From NCBI GenBank assembly GCA_029262065.1, contig JAJDAC010000027.1, positions 434,001 to 498,000 on the forward strand: 64,000 nt of DNA. The letters run 5' to 3'. This DNA comes from Candidatus Krumholzibacteriota bacterium. Lineage in GTDB: Bacteria; Krumholzibacteriota; Krumholzibacteriia; JAJRXK01. Position 1 is the first letter of the stretch, and each line of letters opens with the position of its first letter. Shown one piece after another: positions 16,097 to 24,700 of this stretch. The notes under the pieces are model-generated. The model was not told where the DNA came from, made no database searches, and saw nothing but the letters and a program-made list of their open reading frames with translations. The position numbers and the translations under genes were made by a program.

Positions 16097-16564
16097 ATGA
16101 ATATCCGCAAGGCTCTGTCGCTCGCAGTAGTGGCCCTTTCCTTGTTTGCCTTGGCCACGGCCGTTGGTTGTGGTGAAGAGTCGAGCATCCAGGGACCAAC
16201 GTCTGTTTCGGGCAAAGCGATTCAGTCGGGCCCCGTCGGCTCGGCCCCCGAATACGAAGTTCGCGTTGATGAGATCGCCGAATTGGCGTCGTCGGGAAAC
16301 GTGCGTGGAGCGGCCAAGGCCACCAATGCACTGTTTCGCGATCTGGGTGAGTCGGTTGGGTCCGGTGAAGTGTCGTCGTCCGACGCGGAGGGCGTCATCG
16401 AGGCCACGCAAACCGCCGTACAGGACATCGACATTGATATCGAATTCGGCACCAACAAGAAATGCAGCGCTACGTTCACGTGCGTGAAGGACACGCAGAT
16501 GTGCCTGATCGTGACCTGGCACGTGGAAGACGTCGGCGGCGGCACGAACTGCTTCAATTTCTAG
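16097..16564 (+). CDS. KKC-family type A: small lipoprotein with C-terminal four-Cys module (cassette 1)
   Basis: 155 residues. The signal peptide ends in a lipobox (TAVGC, Cys25). A helical Glu/Ala-rich middle region follows (VRVDEIAELASSGNVRGAAKATNALF, EATQTAVQDIDIDIEFG). The C-terminal module is KKC-x3-FxC-x6-C-x4-W ... GGxNCFNF, with cysteines spaced C-x5-C-x6-C-x15-C. The same spacing occurs in three other small secreted proteins in this window. The type A copy at 38,995 matches it along the whole length. I do not recognise the family. Four cysteines and an exported location suggest two disulfides. The gene is followed after 37 bases by a type B partner and then by the sdp operon. Confidence 0.85.
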   Translation: MNIRKALSLAVVALSLFALATAVGCGEESSIQGPTSVSGKAIQSGPVGSAPEYEVRVDEIAELASSGNVRGAAKATNALFRDLGESVGSGEVSSSDAEGVIEATQTAVQDIDIDIEFGTNKKCSATFTCVKDTQMCLIVTWHVEDVGGGTNCFNF

Positions 16565-16601
16565 ACTATTACCAGCAAACCGTTGGAAAAGGAGACGTAT
16601 C

Positions 16602-17102
16602 ATGAATCGCGTATTCTCTCGCATTCGAACCACGGTGACCCTGCAGGCCACGCTGGTGTTGGTCATGGCCGCGTCCGTCGCGGGCGCGGGCGAGGTTTCG
16701 TCGGGACAGCCAGGAGACCTCGAGCCAAACTCCACCACCGAAGCGCTCGAAGCGGCCATCTACGACCAGGGCTTCTCGGACGACGTAACGGCGCAGGCCG
16801 TGGCTCTGTTGAACGACGCGTCGGCTAGTGTGGGCGACATCGCCGAGCTTGCGGCGGTAACCACGGAGCTGGCGAACGTGTTGGTGGCGCCAGAATCAAG
16901 CTCGGCTGACTTCCTCGCCGGTTTCTTCAACGACTACGAAGTCGTGTTCAACGAACAGGGCGCAGCCGATTGGGACATCGACCCCAATCCACTCAAGAAG
17001 TGCAGTCGGACATTCACGTGTGTGTGGCGTTCGTACATCTGCATTCGCATTACGTGGAGCGAGCCCGGTGGTGGAGGCGGCGTGAACTGCATTTCCAAGT
17101 AG
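16602..17102 (+). CDS. KKC-family type B: small secreted protein with C-terminal four-Cys module (cassette 1)
   Basis: 166 residues. A cleavable Sec signal (LVMAASVAGAGE) replaces the lipobox of type A. A helical region follows (EALEAAIYDQGFSDDVTAQAVALLN, VTTELANVLVA), then the module KKCSRTFTC ... CIRITW ... GGVNCISK with the invariant C-x5-C-x6-C-x15-C spacing. The 39,581 protein is its closest relative, sharing the NCIS ending and a helical middle region. It is presumably co-transcribed with the type A gene and stops at a strong terminator. Function is unknown. Confidence 0.85.
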   Translation: MNRVFSRIRTTVTLQATLVLVMAASVAGAGEVSSGQPGDLEPNSTTEALEAAIYDQGFSDDVTAQAVALLNDASASVGDIAELAAVTTELANVLVAPESSSADFLAGFFNDYEVVFNEQGAADWDIDPNPLKKCSRTFTCVWRSYICIRITWSEPGGGGGVNCISK

Positions 17103-17128
17103 TTTGTGCCGTTGCAATTGTCAGGCAG

Positions 17129-17160
17129 AAGCCGGCGCGTTTTTTCGCGCCGGCTTTTTC
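17129..17160 (+). terminator. Rho-independent terminator after KKC cassette 1
   Basis: A perfect 11-bp stem (AAGCCGGCGCG/CGCGCCGGCTT) with a six-T loop is followed by TTTCTTT. This is the best terminator in the window. It separates the cassette from the sdp operon, so the two are distinct transcripts. Confidence 0.92.
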
Positions 17161-17169
17161 TTTGCGCGT

Positions 17170-17203
17170 GTATCACCACCGCGAGTCGACGCCCATATTC
17201 ACG
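17170..17203 (+). promoter_or_regulatory. GTATCA element upstream of sdpC-like gene
   Basis: TGTATCA (GTATCA at 17170-17175), 12 bases, then GACGCCCATATTCACG. The second half is nearly identical to the copy upstream of KKC cassette 2. It lies just after the terminator and 150 bases before the ATG, so it is placed as the promoter or operator of the sdp operon. Confidence 0.6.
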
Positions 17204-17319
17204 TTCCATGGAGAAACTGATTTCCCGACGACCTCCAGTTTTCATGGAGATTCGAGTCGCTTCACAACTGGCATATCGAAGTGACTGCGGGTCTCACTCA
17301 ATACTGACAAGGAGGAAGA

Positions 17320-18171
17320 ATGCTAACTCGCATTCACGATCATCTCGTCAACAACGCGCTTCTATTGATTCCCATGCTCGTAATCTTCACCATGACTGCA
17401 TGTGAAGACGGAGTTACCACTCCCGAAGAGATGGAATCGAAGTTCCGTGTGCAGGGTGTAAAAAACCTGAAGGGTGAGGACTACTTCAACGGAGTGTTCT
17501 TCGGTCGCGGTGCGGTGGCTGACGCCATCCCCGAAATTCGGGACGTGTACTCGATGTCGACCGGCGGCCTATCCGATGAAGATCTGGCGGCCGCCGAGGC
17601 CGATCAGGATCGGCTCGTGCAGTTGATGAAGGATCGGGACCCGACCTTCTTCGATCGCTTCGAGAGCGCAGTGGAAAGTGGTGACCAGGTGGCCATCACG
17701 TCTGCGATCGACGAAGGATCGGCGTTGGCCACGCTGTCGTTCCTGGACACCCCCGAGGGCCGCGCTGCGTTTGACGACGCGCAAACACCCGAGAACATCA
17801 CCGAGATCACGGCGCAGTTCAATGCGCAGCAGAGCACCAAGCAACTGACCGAGTCCGAGGTAGAGGCCATTCTTTCCGATGTGGACGAATGGTCGAAGTC
17901 CGACGGCGCGGCGGCCAATGCTTCGGCCAACAAGCTGTGTCTGGTGCTGGCTATCGTCGTGTTGGCCGTGCTCCTGCTGGCGTTGCTCATTGGCATCGTC
18001 GTAGGACTCGCGGTGTGGTTGGCGATCTGGCTGTGGACGTACTTCTGGAGCGCCTTGTCGGCCAACCAGTCGTACACCGAGCTGCAGGTCGAGCAGATGA
18101 TCGGCTCACTGGCTGATACCTACGGTGGTGGCGGCATCACCCCGGTCGAGCCGGTGTTTGAACTGAGGTAG
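17320..18171 (+). CDS. SdpC-family antimicrobial/toxin peptide precursor
   Basis: 283 residues. LKGEDYFNGVFFGRGAVADAI (residues ~50-70) matches the conserved GEDYFxGxxFGxGxV segment that follows the signal in Bacillus SdpC. Upstream is a lipobox-like FTMTAC (Cys28), so this form is probably a lipoprotein. An acidic helical pro-region leads to a ~41-residue hydrophobic segment (residues ~206-246, KLCLVLAIVVLAVLLLALLI ... YFWSALSA), the counterpart of the mature pore-forming SDP peptide, and then a short soluble tail. It has a single Cys (Cys207), whereas Bacillus SDP has a Cys pair forming a disulfide. AAGGAGG lies just before the ATG. The sdpA- and sdpB-like genes follow, which confirms the family. 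Confidence 0.88.
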   Translation: MLTRIHDHLVNNALLLIPMLVIFTMTACEDGVTTPEEMESKFRVQGVKNLKGEDYFNGVFFGRGAVADAIPEIRDVYSMSTGGLSDEDLAAAEADQDRLVQLMKDRDPTFFDRFESAVESGDQVAITSAIDEGSALATLSFLDTPEGRAAFDDAQTPENITEITAQFNAQQSTKQLTESEVEAILSDVDEWSKSDGAAANASANKLCLVLAIVVLAVLLLALLIGIVVGLAVWLAIWLWTYFWSALSANQSYTELQVEQMIGSLADTYGGGGITPVEPVFELR

Positions 18172-18186
18172 AAAAAACCACGGAGT

Positions 18187-18214
18187 GGGGGCGGGTGCGA
18201 AAGCATCCGCCCCC
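18187..18214 (+). other. GNRA-capped intercistronic hairpin between sdpC and sdpA
   Basis: A 12-bp stem (GGGGGCGGGTGC/GCATCCGCCCCC, one G-U pair) is capped by GAAA, with no T-run after it. It sits between the toxin-precursor and maturation genes, upstream of the sdpA ribosome site. It most likely protects the sdpC 3' end or partially attenuates sdpAB. Confidence 0.6.
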
Positions 18215-18235
18215 AACTGACAGGAGACATTGGCA

Positions 18236-18904
18236 ATGAAAATCGAAACGACAAGAGGACTCGCACGTGTTGTGCTCGTCGGCTTCTGGACATGGTTCGT
18301 GCTGACCGTGTTCTTCGGCGCAATACCCGATAGCCCGATGCGTTTGTCCAAGAAGAATCACATGCAGCTCATGTCGGTGATCCCCGAGGGCTGGAGTTTC
18401 TTTACGCGCAATCCCCGCGAAGATCACACGTTCGTGTACCAAAGAACAGAGGCGGGCTGGGAACAGTTGAATCAGCGTGTCGCCAGTCGTCACAGTTGGT
18501 TCGGATTGAACCGTAGAATCCGCTCCCAGGGCGTGGAATTGGGTGGGCTGTTGGCGCGAGTCGCCGAAGAAGATTGGACCCGGCACGACGACCCCTTCGC
18601 GTTCGACGCGGTTCTCGATTCCATCCCCCGTATTGAAGCCCCGAACTCCTCGCACACCGAAACCATGTGCGGCGAGTTGCTCATTGAGAAGAAGGCGCCC
18701 GTACCCTGGGCCTGGAGTGGATCCAAGCGTCAGGTGCGCATGAAAGCGAAGTACGTGCGCGTGGCGGCCGACTGCGATGCCGAGCCCATGAAGATCGATT
18801 TGTCGGGCATGGGCCGAATGTTCCCTGCGCCACCACCGGGTAACGACACTGACACAGAAACTGAAACTGAAACCGAATCCACTCAGCCGACGACCGAGGA
18901 GTGA
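18236..18904 (+). CDS. SdpA-family antimicrobial peptide maturation protein
   Basis: 222 residues from ATG 18236 (AGGAGA upstream). An N-terminal membrane segment (VVLVGFWTWFVLTVFFGAI) is followed by the SdpA hallmark VIPEGWSFFTRNPREDHTFVYQ. In Bacillus, SdpA is a cytosolic or membrane-associated protein which, with SdpB, is needed to make active SDP from SdpC. This copy has an Asp/Thr/Glu-rich tail (residues ~200-222, TDTETETETE). A Cys pair later in the protein (MCGELL, DCDAEP) could be structural. It is followed 3 bases later by sdpB. Confidence 0.88.
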   Translation: MKIETTRGLARVVLVGFWTWFVLTVFFGAIPDSPMRLSKKNHMQLMSVIPEGWSFFTRNPREDHTFVYQRTEAGWEQLNQRVASRHSWFGLNRRIRSQGVELGGLLARVAEEDWTRHDDPFAFDAVLDSIPRIEAPNSSHTETMCGELLIEKKAPVPWAWSGSKRQVRMKAKYVRVAADCDAEPMKIDLSGMGRMFPAPPPGNDTDTETETETESTQPTTEE

Positions 18905-18907
18905 GTC

Positions 18908-19885
18908 ATGAGTAACCAACAAACGAACCCCATCATTCCCTGGAGCAACGTGTACGGCCTGGCGCGTACGCTGCTGGCTCTGGGTACGATGATCACGCTG
19001 GGACTCTCTTCACCGTACGACATCTTCCAGCCGCTTGGGTCTGGATTGCACGGGTTGGCCGACCAGGCGTTCCCCGCGAAGTACGGACTGTTTTTCTTGT
19101 TCGAGCCGCATCAGATCAATCTGGCTCGCTGGATTGCCGTGGCGGTGTTGGCGGTGGCGGCTTCTGGCTGGCGTCCTCGTTTCACGGCCCCGTTTCATTG
19201 GTACGTCACGGCGAGTCTGTCCACCAGCGCGATCGTGCTCGATGGCGGCGATCAGGTTTCGAGCGTGCTGACGTTTCTCATTCTTCCCATAGCATTGACC
19301 GACGGTCGCAAGTGGCATTGGTCGCGCGCGCAAGCCAAAGCGGTACAGGGACACCGAGGTGCAGTGGCCGGCCTGGTTGCCTTGTCCGCGCTTTGGATCC
19401 TGCGTTTGCAAGCGGCGGTGATCTATTTCAACGCAGGCATCGCCAAGATGTTCGTGGAAGACTGGAACAACGGGACAGCGCTCTACTACTGGACCGTGCA
19501 TCCTGTGTTCGGCGCACCGGATTACCTGCGTCCGGTGTTGACCATCTTGCAGAACCCCATGGCGGTAACCGCAATTACATGGGGTGTCATGTTGTTCGAG
19601 GTAGTGCTGGCGTGTGCGCTCTTCATGCGCAAGCGATACTGGGCTCCGTTCCTTTTGGCAGGCATCGCCTTCCATATAGGGATTGCCATGTTGCACGGGC
19701 TGATCAGCTTCGGGCTCGCTATGGCCGCCATGTTGTTGTTGTTCCTGCGGCCGGTTGAGAACGAGTTCCGGTTGGCCCCACCTACCTTCTCGCTCGAGGG
19801 TCTTCGGTCTCGGTTGGGTTTCAGCCAGCGTACTCCCCTACCCGATGCCGCGTTCCAGGAGACGGCATGGCCAGAAACGCCTTGA
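18908..19885 (+). CDS. SdpB-family HTTM membrane protein
   Basis: 325 residues with about eight membrane helices. It begins NVYGLARTLLALGTMITL, the conserved opening of SdpB, and carries HTTM-type features: VIYFNAGIAKMFVEDWNNGTALYYW and LLAGIAFHIGIAMLHGLISF. In Bacillus, SdpB is a multipass membrane protein required with SdpA for SDP maturation. GAGGAG sits 6 bases before the ATG. No SdpI (DUF1648) immunity gene or SdpR-like repressor lies next to it, so immunity must be elsewhere or provided differently. Confidence 0.88.
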   Translation: MSNQQTNPIIPWSNVYGLARTLLALGTMITLGLSSPYDIFQPLGSGLHGLADQAFPAKYGLFFLFEPHQINLARWIAVAVLAVAASGWRPRFTAPFHWYVTASLSTSAIVLDGGDQVSSVLTFLILPIALTDGRKWHWSRAQAKAVQGHRGAVAGLVALSALWILRLQAAVIYFNAGIAKMFVEDWNNGTALYYWTVHPVFGAPDYLRPVLTILQNPMAVTAITWGVMLFEVVLACALFMRKRYWAPFLLAGIAFHIGIAMLHGLISFGLAMAAMLLLFLRPVENEFRLAPPTFSLEGLRSRLGFSQRTPLPDAAFQETAWPETP

Positions 19886-19909
19886 TTCCATAGTGTTATA
19901 ACGATTGGG

Positions 19910-19936
19910 CCCCTGGAGCCAGGCCAGCTCCAGGGG
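19910..19936 (+). terminator. Hairpin after the sdp operon
   Basis: A perfect 10-bp stem (CCCCTGGAGC/GCTCCAGGGG) with a 7-base loop lies 25 bases after the sdpB stop. It is not followed by a T-run; a terminator role is likely from its position. Confidence 0.55.
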
Positions 19937-19990
19937 ACTCCCCCACACCAGGATTTCGCCCGTCAAGTGCGGCTTCACGCGCGTTTGCAT

Positions 19991-20024
19991 GTATCAAACA
20001 GCCACCTCGGCGCCCATCTTCTCG
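19991..20024 (+). promoter_or_regulatory. GTATCA element upstream of S8 lipoprotein gene
   Basis: TGTATCA (GTATCA at 19991-19996), 12 bases, then GGCGCCCATCTTCTCG: one of the four strongest copies. It is 144 bases before the GTG start of the S8 lipoprotein. Confidence 0.6.
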
Positions 20025-20134
20025 CTAAAGGGTTGAGTCCGGCTCCCCCGCTATCTCGCAACGGCTCTTCTCTACATCCCCAGCCCTCGGGCGACGAACT
20101 CCACACTTTTCGTCGCCTTTGAAAGGAGCACGCT

Positions 20135-21424
20135 GTGACTCAAGTACGCTGGTTGCTTCTGGTGTCTCTGGTTTTTCTTTCCGCGTGCGGCAGATCCGAA
20201 ACGAGTCCGCTCGATCCCATGGGCAAAGTTGCACCATCAATGGTCGAGCCCGGAGAACCCAGGTCTGGCGGTGGCAAGGAAGATGGCGTGGTTGTCATAG
20301 GTCCTCCGACCCAACCTCCGTCCTTGCTTACACCGCCCTCGCAGTCCCAATGGGTTGTGGTGTACGACCCCGAAGAAGAGACGATCGAAAATATCGCCGC
20401 CGGGCTTTCGATGACCGTGGTGAAGACGTACGGGTACGACCTTGCGCTGTTGGAAGAGACTGCAGCTTACAGTTCGACGTTGGGACCGCCACCGTCCGGT
20501 GTCGTGGTCATGCAGACCAACGACCCCGCGAACATGACGCATAGTCAGGACCTGGTGTTTGGTTTCTACGAAGGTTGGCTCGAGTCGGAGGTAAACGAGC
20601 AGTACATGAATACGCTGCTCGACTTCGGTAGTTTGCACGCGAAGAATCAAGGTCAGGGCATCAAGGTGGCGATTCTCGATACTGGCGCAGATGTCACGCA
20701 TTCGTGGTTTAACGACTCTTTGCTGGAATTGGCCCCACAGCTACCGTTGCAGTCGCGCGAGATCTACAACGGCATCGACGACGACGAGAACGGAACCGTG
20801 GACGATGGAAAAGGTCACGGCACGGTGTGCGCGAGTATCATCAAGTCAGTTGCCCCGCTGGCGGACATACTTCCCATTCAGATCCTGAGCGACGAAGGCA
20901 TTGGAAGTGTTTGGGATCTTACCGTGGCTATGGAAATAGCACGGTGGCAGGGCTGCAATATCGTGAACATGAGTCTTTCGCTCAGCGCGTTCAGTCCGGT
21001 CGTCGAGCATCGGCTGAACGTGTTGGAGGCCGCTGGCGTAAGCGTGATTTGCGCCACGGGAAACCAGAGCACCGTAGTGAGCTACCCTGCGTCTTCGGCC
21101 AAGGCCATCGGCGTCGCGGCCAGCGACGATGTAGATGACATTGCCTACTTCTCGAACACCGGTGTCGGCGCAATGTTCGCGGCTCCTGGTGTGGCCATCG
21201 TGGCGGCCTACCCCGAGGAAGGCATGGTGTCGGCTACGGGCACGAGCATGGCGTGCCCGGTCGCAGCGGCGACGCTCGCGCTTGTGGCGTCCTACACTTC
21301 CCTCACCACATTTCAGGCCATGAGCTGGATCGTGGGCTCGGTTGTCCCGGTGGATCCGTCGGGCGCGGTGGAGCAAGGGCGCGTCTCTCCTTTGGGGGCG
21401 CTGCTGGATTTCGACAACCGCTAG
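20135..21424 (+). CDS. S8 subtilisin-like lipoprotein peptidase
   Basis: 429 residues from GTG 20135 (AAAGGAG upstream). The lipobox is LSAC, Cys18. The catalytic residues are Asp182 (ILDTGAD), His228 (GHGTVCAS), Asn310 and Ser371 (GTSMACP), all present. The His motif is HGTVC rather than the usual HGTHV. An acidic IDDDENGTVDDG insert precedes the His. The ~140-residue N-terminal region ends in DLVFGFYEGWLESEVNEQYM, shared with the S8 gene at 51.1 kb and partly with the other two. The product is probably a surface- or periplasm-facing protease. It lies just downstream of the sdp operon and shares its upstream element, so a role in processing secreted peptides is an attractive but unproven idea. 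Confidence 0.93.
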   Translation: MTQVRWLLLVSLVFLSACGRSETSPLDPMGKVAPSMVEPGEPRSGGGKEDGVVVIGPPTQPPSLLTPPSQSQWVVVYDPEEETIENIAAGLSMTVVKTYGYDLALLEETAAYSSTLGPPPSGVVVMQTNDPANMTHSQDLVFGFYEGWLESEVNEQYMNTLLDFGSLHAKNQGQGIKVAILDTGADVTHSWFNDSLLELAPQLPLQSREIYNGIDDDENGTVDDGKGHGTVCASIIKSVAPLADILPIQILSDEGIGSVWDLTVAMEIARWQGCNIVNMSLSLSAFSPVVEHRLNVLEAAGVSVICATGNQSTVVSYPASSAKAIGVAASDDVDDIAYFSNTGVGAMFAAPGVAIVAAYPEEGMVSATGTSMACPVAAATLALVASYTSLTTFQAMSWIVGSVVPVDPSGAVEQGRVSPLGALLDFDNR

Positions 21425-21462
21425 GCCCCATCGGCCACACAGGAAGTCTCGACGGCGAAGGC

Positions 21463-21493
21463 AAGCCGGCTCGGATAACCCGGGTCGGCTTTT
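21463..21493 (+). terminator. Terminator after S8 gene
   Basis: A 12-bp imperfect stem (AAGCCGGCTCGG/CCGGGTCGGCTT) is followed by TT and then AACTTGTTT. It lies about 40 bases after the stop codon. Confidence 0.7.
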
Positions 21494-21755
21494 AACTTGT
21501 TTATTCATATAGTTTTATAAGACCCACCCCCCGAACTTTCACCTTTTCTGTGTGTTTTCGCTCGACGGTGAACTGCGCCACTCCGCATGGTGCCTCGATG
21601 GGGTGAAAAAAAGCGGGTTGAAACCGTTTGTCCAAACCGGAAGACTTAAGGGGAAGAGGCCAAACGAAGGATCGCAAAGCCCCGTTCAGACGGACCCACA
21701 ACTCAGCCTACTCATCAGAACGCAGGCGCTCTCGCGTTCGATAAGGGAATTGCCA
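21494..21755 (+). other. Leader region of the giant surface-protein gene, non-coding
   Basis: About 260 bases of lower GC with AT-rich stretches (TTATTCATATAGTTTTATAAG near 21500). The giant reading frame is open from 21552, but no signal-peptide-like start appears until GTG 21756. I see no tRNA or convincing riboswitch. It is a long 5' leader, with promoter-like AT-rich sequence at its left end. Confidence 0.4.
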
Positions 21756-24700
21756 GTGGTAGAGTTTGCCCCGCGCTCTCCGCTGCGTCGCGCACAACCA
21801 GCCTTCGTTCGCCCGACGCACCGTACAGTCGCTGTTTCTGTTTTGTTCGCCTTTGTGCTGGGTGCTACGACGATGTCGTTCGCCCAGCAGCCGGTAGACC
21901 AGCTCGTAACCCAACGCGAAACCGTGTCGGACCCATCGGGCGACTATACGGTTGAACATACCGACTACCTGTTCAACAACGCGCCGGGCCTCTTGCGCTT
22001 GCAGGCGTTCACGGTTGGAGCGCAGACATTCACGCCCGCGCCAAGCACACCGCGCGTTCAGGTGCTGCGGGTAGACAACGCGCAGTCCAGCGGCCAGCGA
22101 CTTCGCTACTTTGCTGAAGGCGAGATCAAGGCCACCAAGATTCCTTTGGTGCCACCTCGGCCGTTTGCCGCCGAAGAGATCATGGCCTCCGACATCGTGA
22201 ATCGCGGTTTGGTCGACGTCTTCCTGAACCAGAAGGAGGGACGCCATAGCGCCAACAACATCGAACGCATCGACGTGTTGTTCGACAACGCCCTCGACAC
22301 CAGCGCGAACGTACTGACGTCGTCGGGTTTTCTTCTCCTGGAGAAGAGCGGCAACAATCCAGTTCAAGTCGCTGCTGTCATCGCGTTGGACGCTGTGGGA
22401 AACCCCGCGGCCTATGGTCCGCTCCTCAAGATAGGCACGTCGCGCTTCAGGCACGCGGCGTCGGACTTCGAATGGGTAACGCTGGAAAGCCAGGCGAACG
22501 AGTCACCGGCCGGGTCGGGGGACAACGGACTGCCCGTGGCCATCGTGCAGACCAACGAAGCTATCGGCGCCACGTTCGTGTCGCTGGCCGATCTGGGTGT
22601 GGATTCGAACACGGATGTATTCGGGTACTCGCTCATTCCGCTCGATGTCGATCCGGCGGTTCATGATCTTACCGATGTACATACGTACCCCACCGACACG
22701 CGCGGCTCGACGACCCGCTTTGAGGGTCGCGAAGGCACGGGCGCGGACTTTTTCGGAGGCATGGGTGCGCTCTACAAGACAACGCCGCCCGCCTCGGGGG
22801 CAATCAGCGGCGTGGTGTTTGAGGATCCGAACTACGGCGGTGGTTTGGGCCGCAACTTCACAGAGGCCCAGGATTCCGCGCTGGCCTCGGGCCTTGGCGG
22901 CGTTGGCCTGGCCGGAGTGCGCGTCGAGCTTTACGACGACTCCGGGTTGCGCGGTGCGGTCGAAACCGATGTGGACGGCCATTATCGTTTCGAAGACCTG
23001 GACCCTGCTCCTTACATAGTTCGCGTAGTGAGCGCCACCGTGGGGTCGGCCCGTGGCGGCGCCAATGCTTTGTCAGTGGTTACGTTCCAAAGCGATGGCG
23101 CCACCGAAGTTCGCGATGTGGTAGGTGGTCCCTCGCCGCACCTTCCCGACCCTGGACCAGTGGAGCAATTGGGAGCGCCCTTGCCCGAGTTCGCGCACGC
23201 GCGTACGCAGATTGTGGTTGCTACGAGTGTGGTTGAGAACGTCAGCTTCGGGTTCAACTTCAACACCATCACCAACACGAACGACGCCGGCCAGGGATCA
23301 CTGCGTCAGTTCATTCTGAATGCCAACGTGCTGGCCAACGACGCATTGGCCCAAGTTGGTGCTCAGCCTGGCACGGAGACTTCCATGTTCATGGTGCCGG
23401 CGGCCGATCTGATCAATGGCGTGGCCACGATCGTGCTTTCGTCGCCACTTCCCGCCGTCGTGGGAGCCTCGACCGTTCTCGACGGCACCACCCAGACCAC
23501 CAACGTAGGCGACACCAACCCCGGCCAGCTGGGCACGGGCGGCACGGTTGGCGTGGACGCGCTACCCCTGGCTCGCTGCGAAGCTCCCGAAGTTGAAATC
23601 GACGGCGGCGGACAGGCCGTGCCTTTGAAGGTGAGCGCCGACGGTGTAGTGATTCGCGGTATCGCGTTCTTCAATGCCGGTGGCCGCCTGAACCACGCCG
23701 ATCCGTTCGTGGATCTGGTATCGGGTGTCGATCTGGTTGTGGATCAGAACCTGTTTGGTCTTCGCGCTGACGGCAGTGACCCGGGGCCGCTTCGCAATGT
23801 GGCCGGCGGACTGCGGGCTGCATCCACCGTGGGCGCCGTCGTTACCAACAACTGCGTTGCCTACAACGGGTCCGACGGTATGCGACTGGGCATTGAAGGT
23901 TTTCCCACGGCCAATGAACTACTGGTAACCGGCAACGAATGCTGGAACAACGGCTCCCGCTACTTCGAAGCCGATCAGTTCGCACTCTACCGTTCCGACG
24001 CCGTGGTCCGCGGCAACCTGTTTCGTGATGCGCAGGTGTCCAACCGGCTGTCGCCGACGAGCGGGGGGGCGGGTCTGGAGATCGGCTTCAACGTGGATCG
24101 AAACCTGGTGGAGAACAACACGTTCCTGCGGTGTCTGTCCCACGGCTTGGTGTTCAAGAACGACGCCGACGACAACCTGGTGCGGAAGAACCGGTTCGAA
24201 GACACCGTCGACGGCGCTGGTGTCGTGGTGACCGAGCGTGGTTCGGGCGTCTCCAGCGGCAACCGACTTAGCCAGAACGTCTACCTGAACAACCATGGCC
24301 TGGGCATCGACGTGTTGTCGGGAACCTCCAACCAGGAGAACAGCGGCGACGGCGTCACGTTCAACGACGGCCAGGTGGATTCGTCCGAGCCCAACGACAA
24401 CCTCGACTTTCCCGTGCTCACTGCCGCCACGCTCGATGCGGGCGTTCTCACGATTACTGGCTACGTAGGCAACGCCCCCGCTGACCCCGTGTTTGCCGAC
24501 CTCGTATTGGAGTTCTACCGCTCTAGCTACGATGGGTCTTCGAACCCCAACCCCGGGGCCGCCAACGATGGCCCGCCCTACCACGGTGAGGGCGCGGCGT
24601 ACCTGGGTCAGGGCATGACCAACGCCGCCGACGGTTCGTTCGTGGCCACGTTGACGGGTGTGGGTGGGTTGCTGCCCAACGGTTCCTATATTACGGCCAC

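Noticed and set aside
19886-20134. Search for an SdpI or SdpR gene next to the sdp operon
   Set aside because: The gap holds only a hairpin and the GTATCA element; no DUF1648-like or ArsR-like frame is present anywhere in the window.
21656-21690. GGCCAAAC ... ATCGCAAAGCC in the giant gene's leader, resembling a c-di-GMP (GEMM) riboswitch core
   Set aside because: The internal hairpin and GNRA loop expected between the two conserved segments are missing, and the pairing does not close. A covariance-model scan would settle it.
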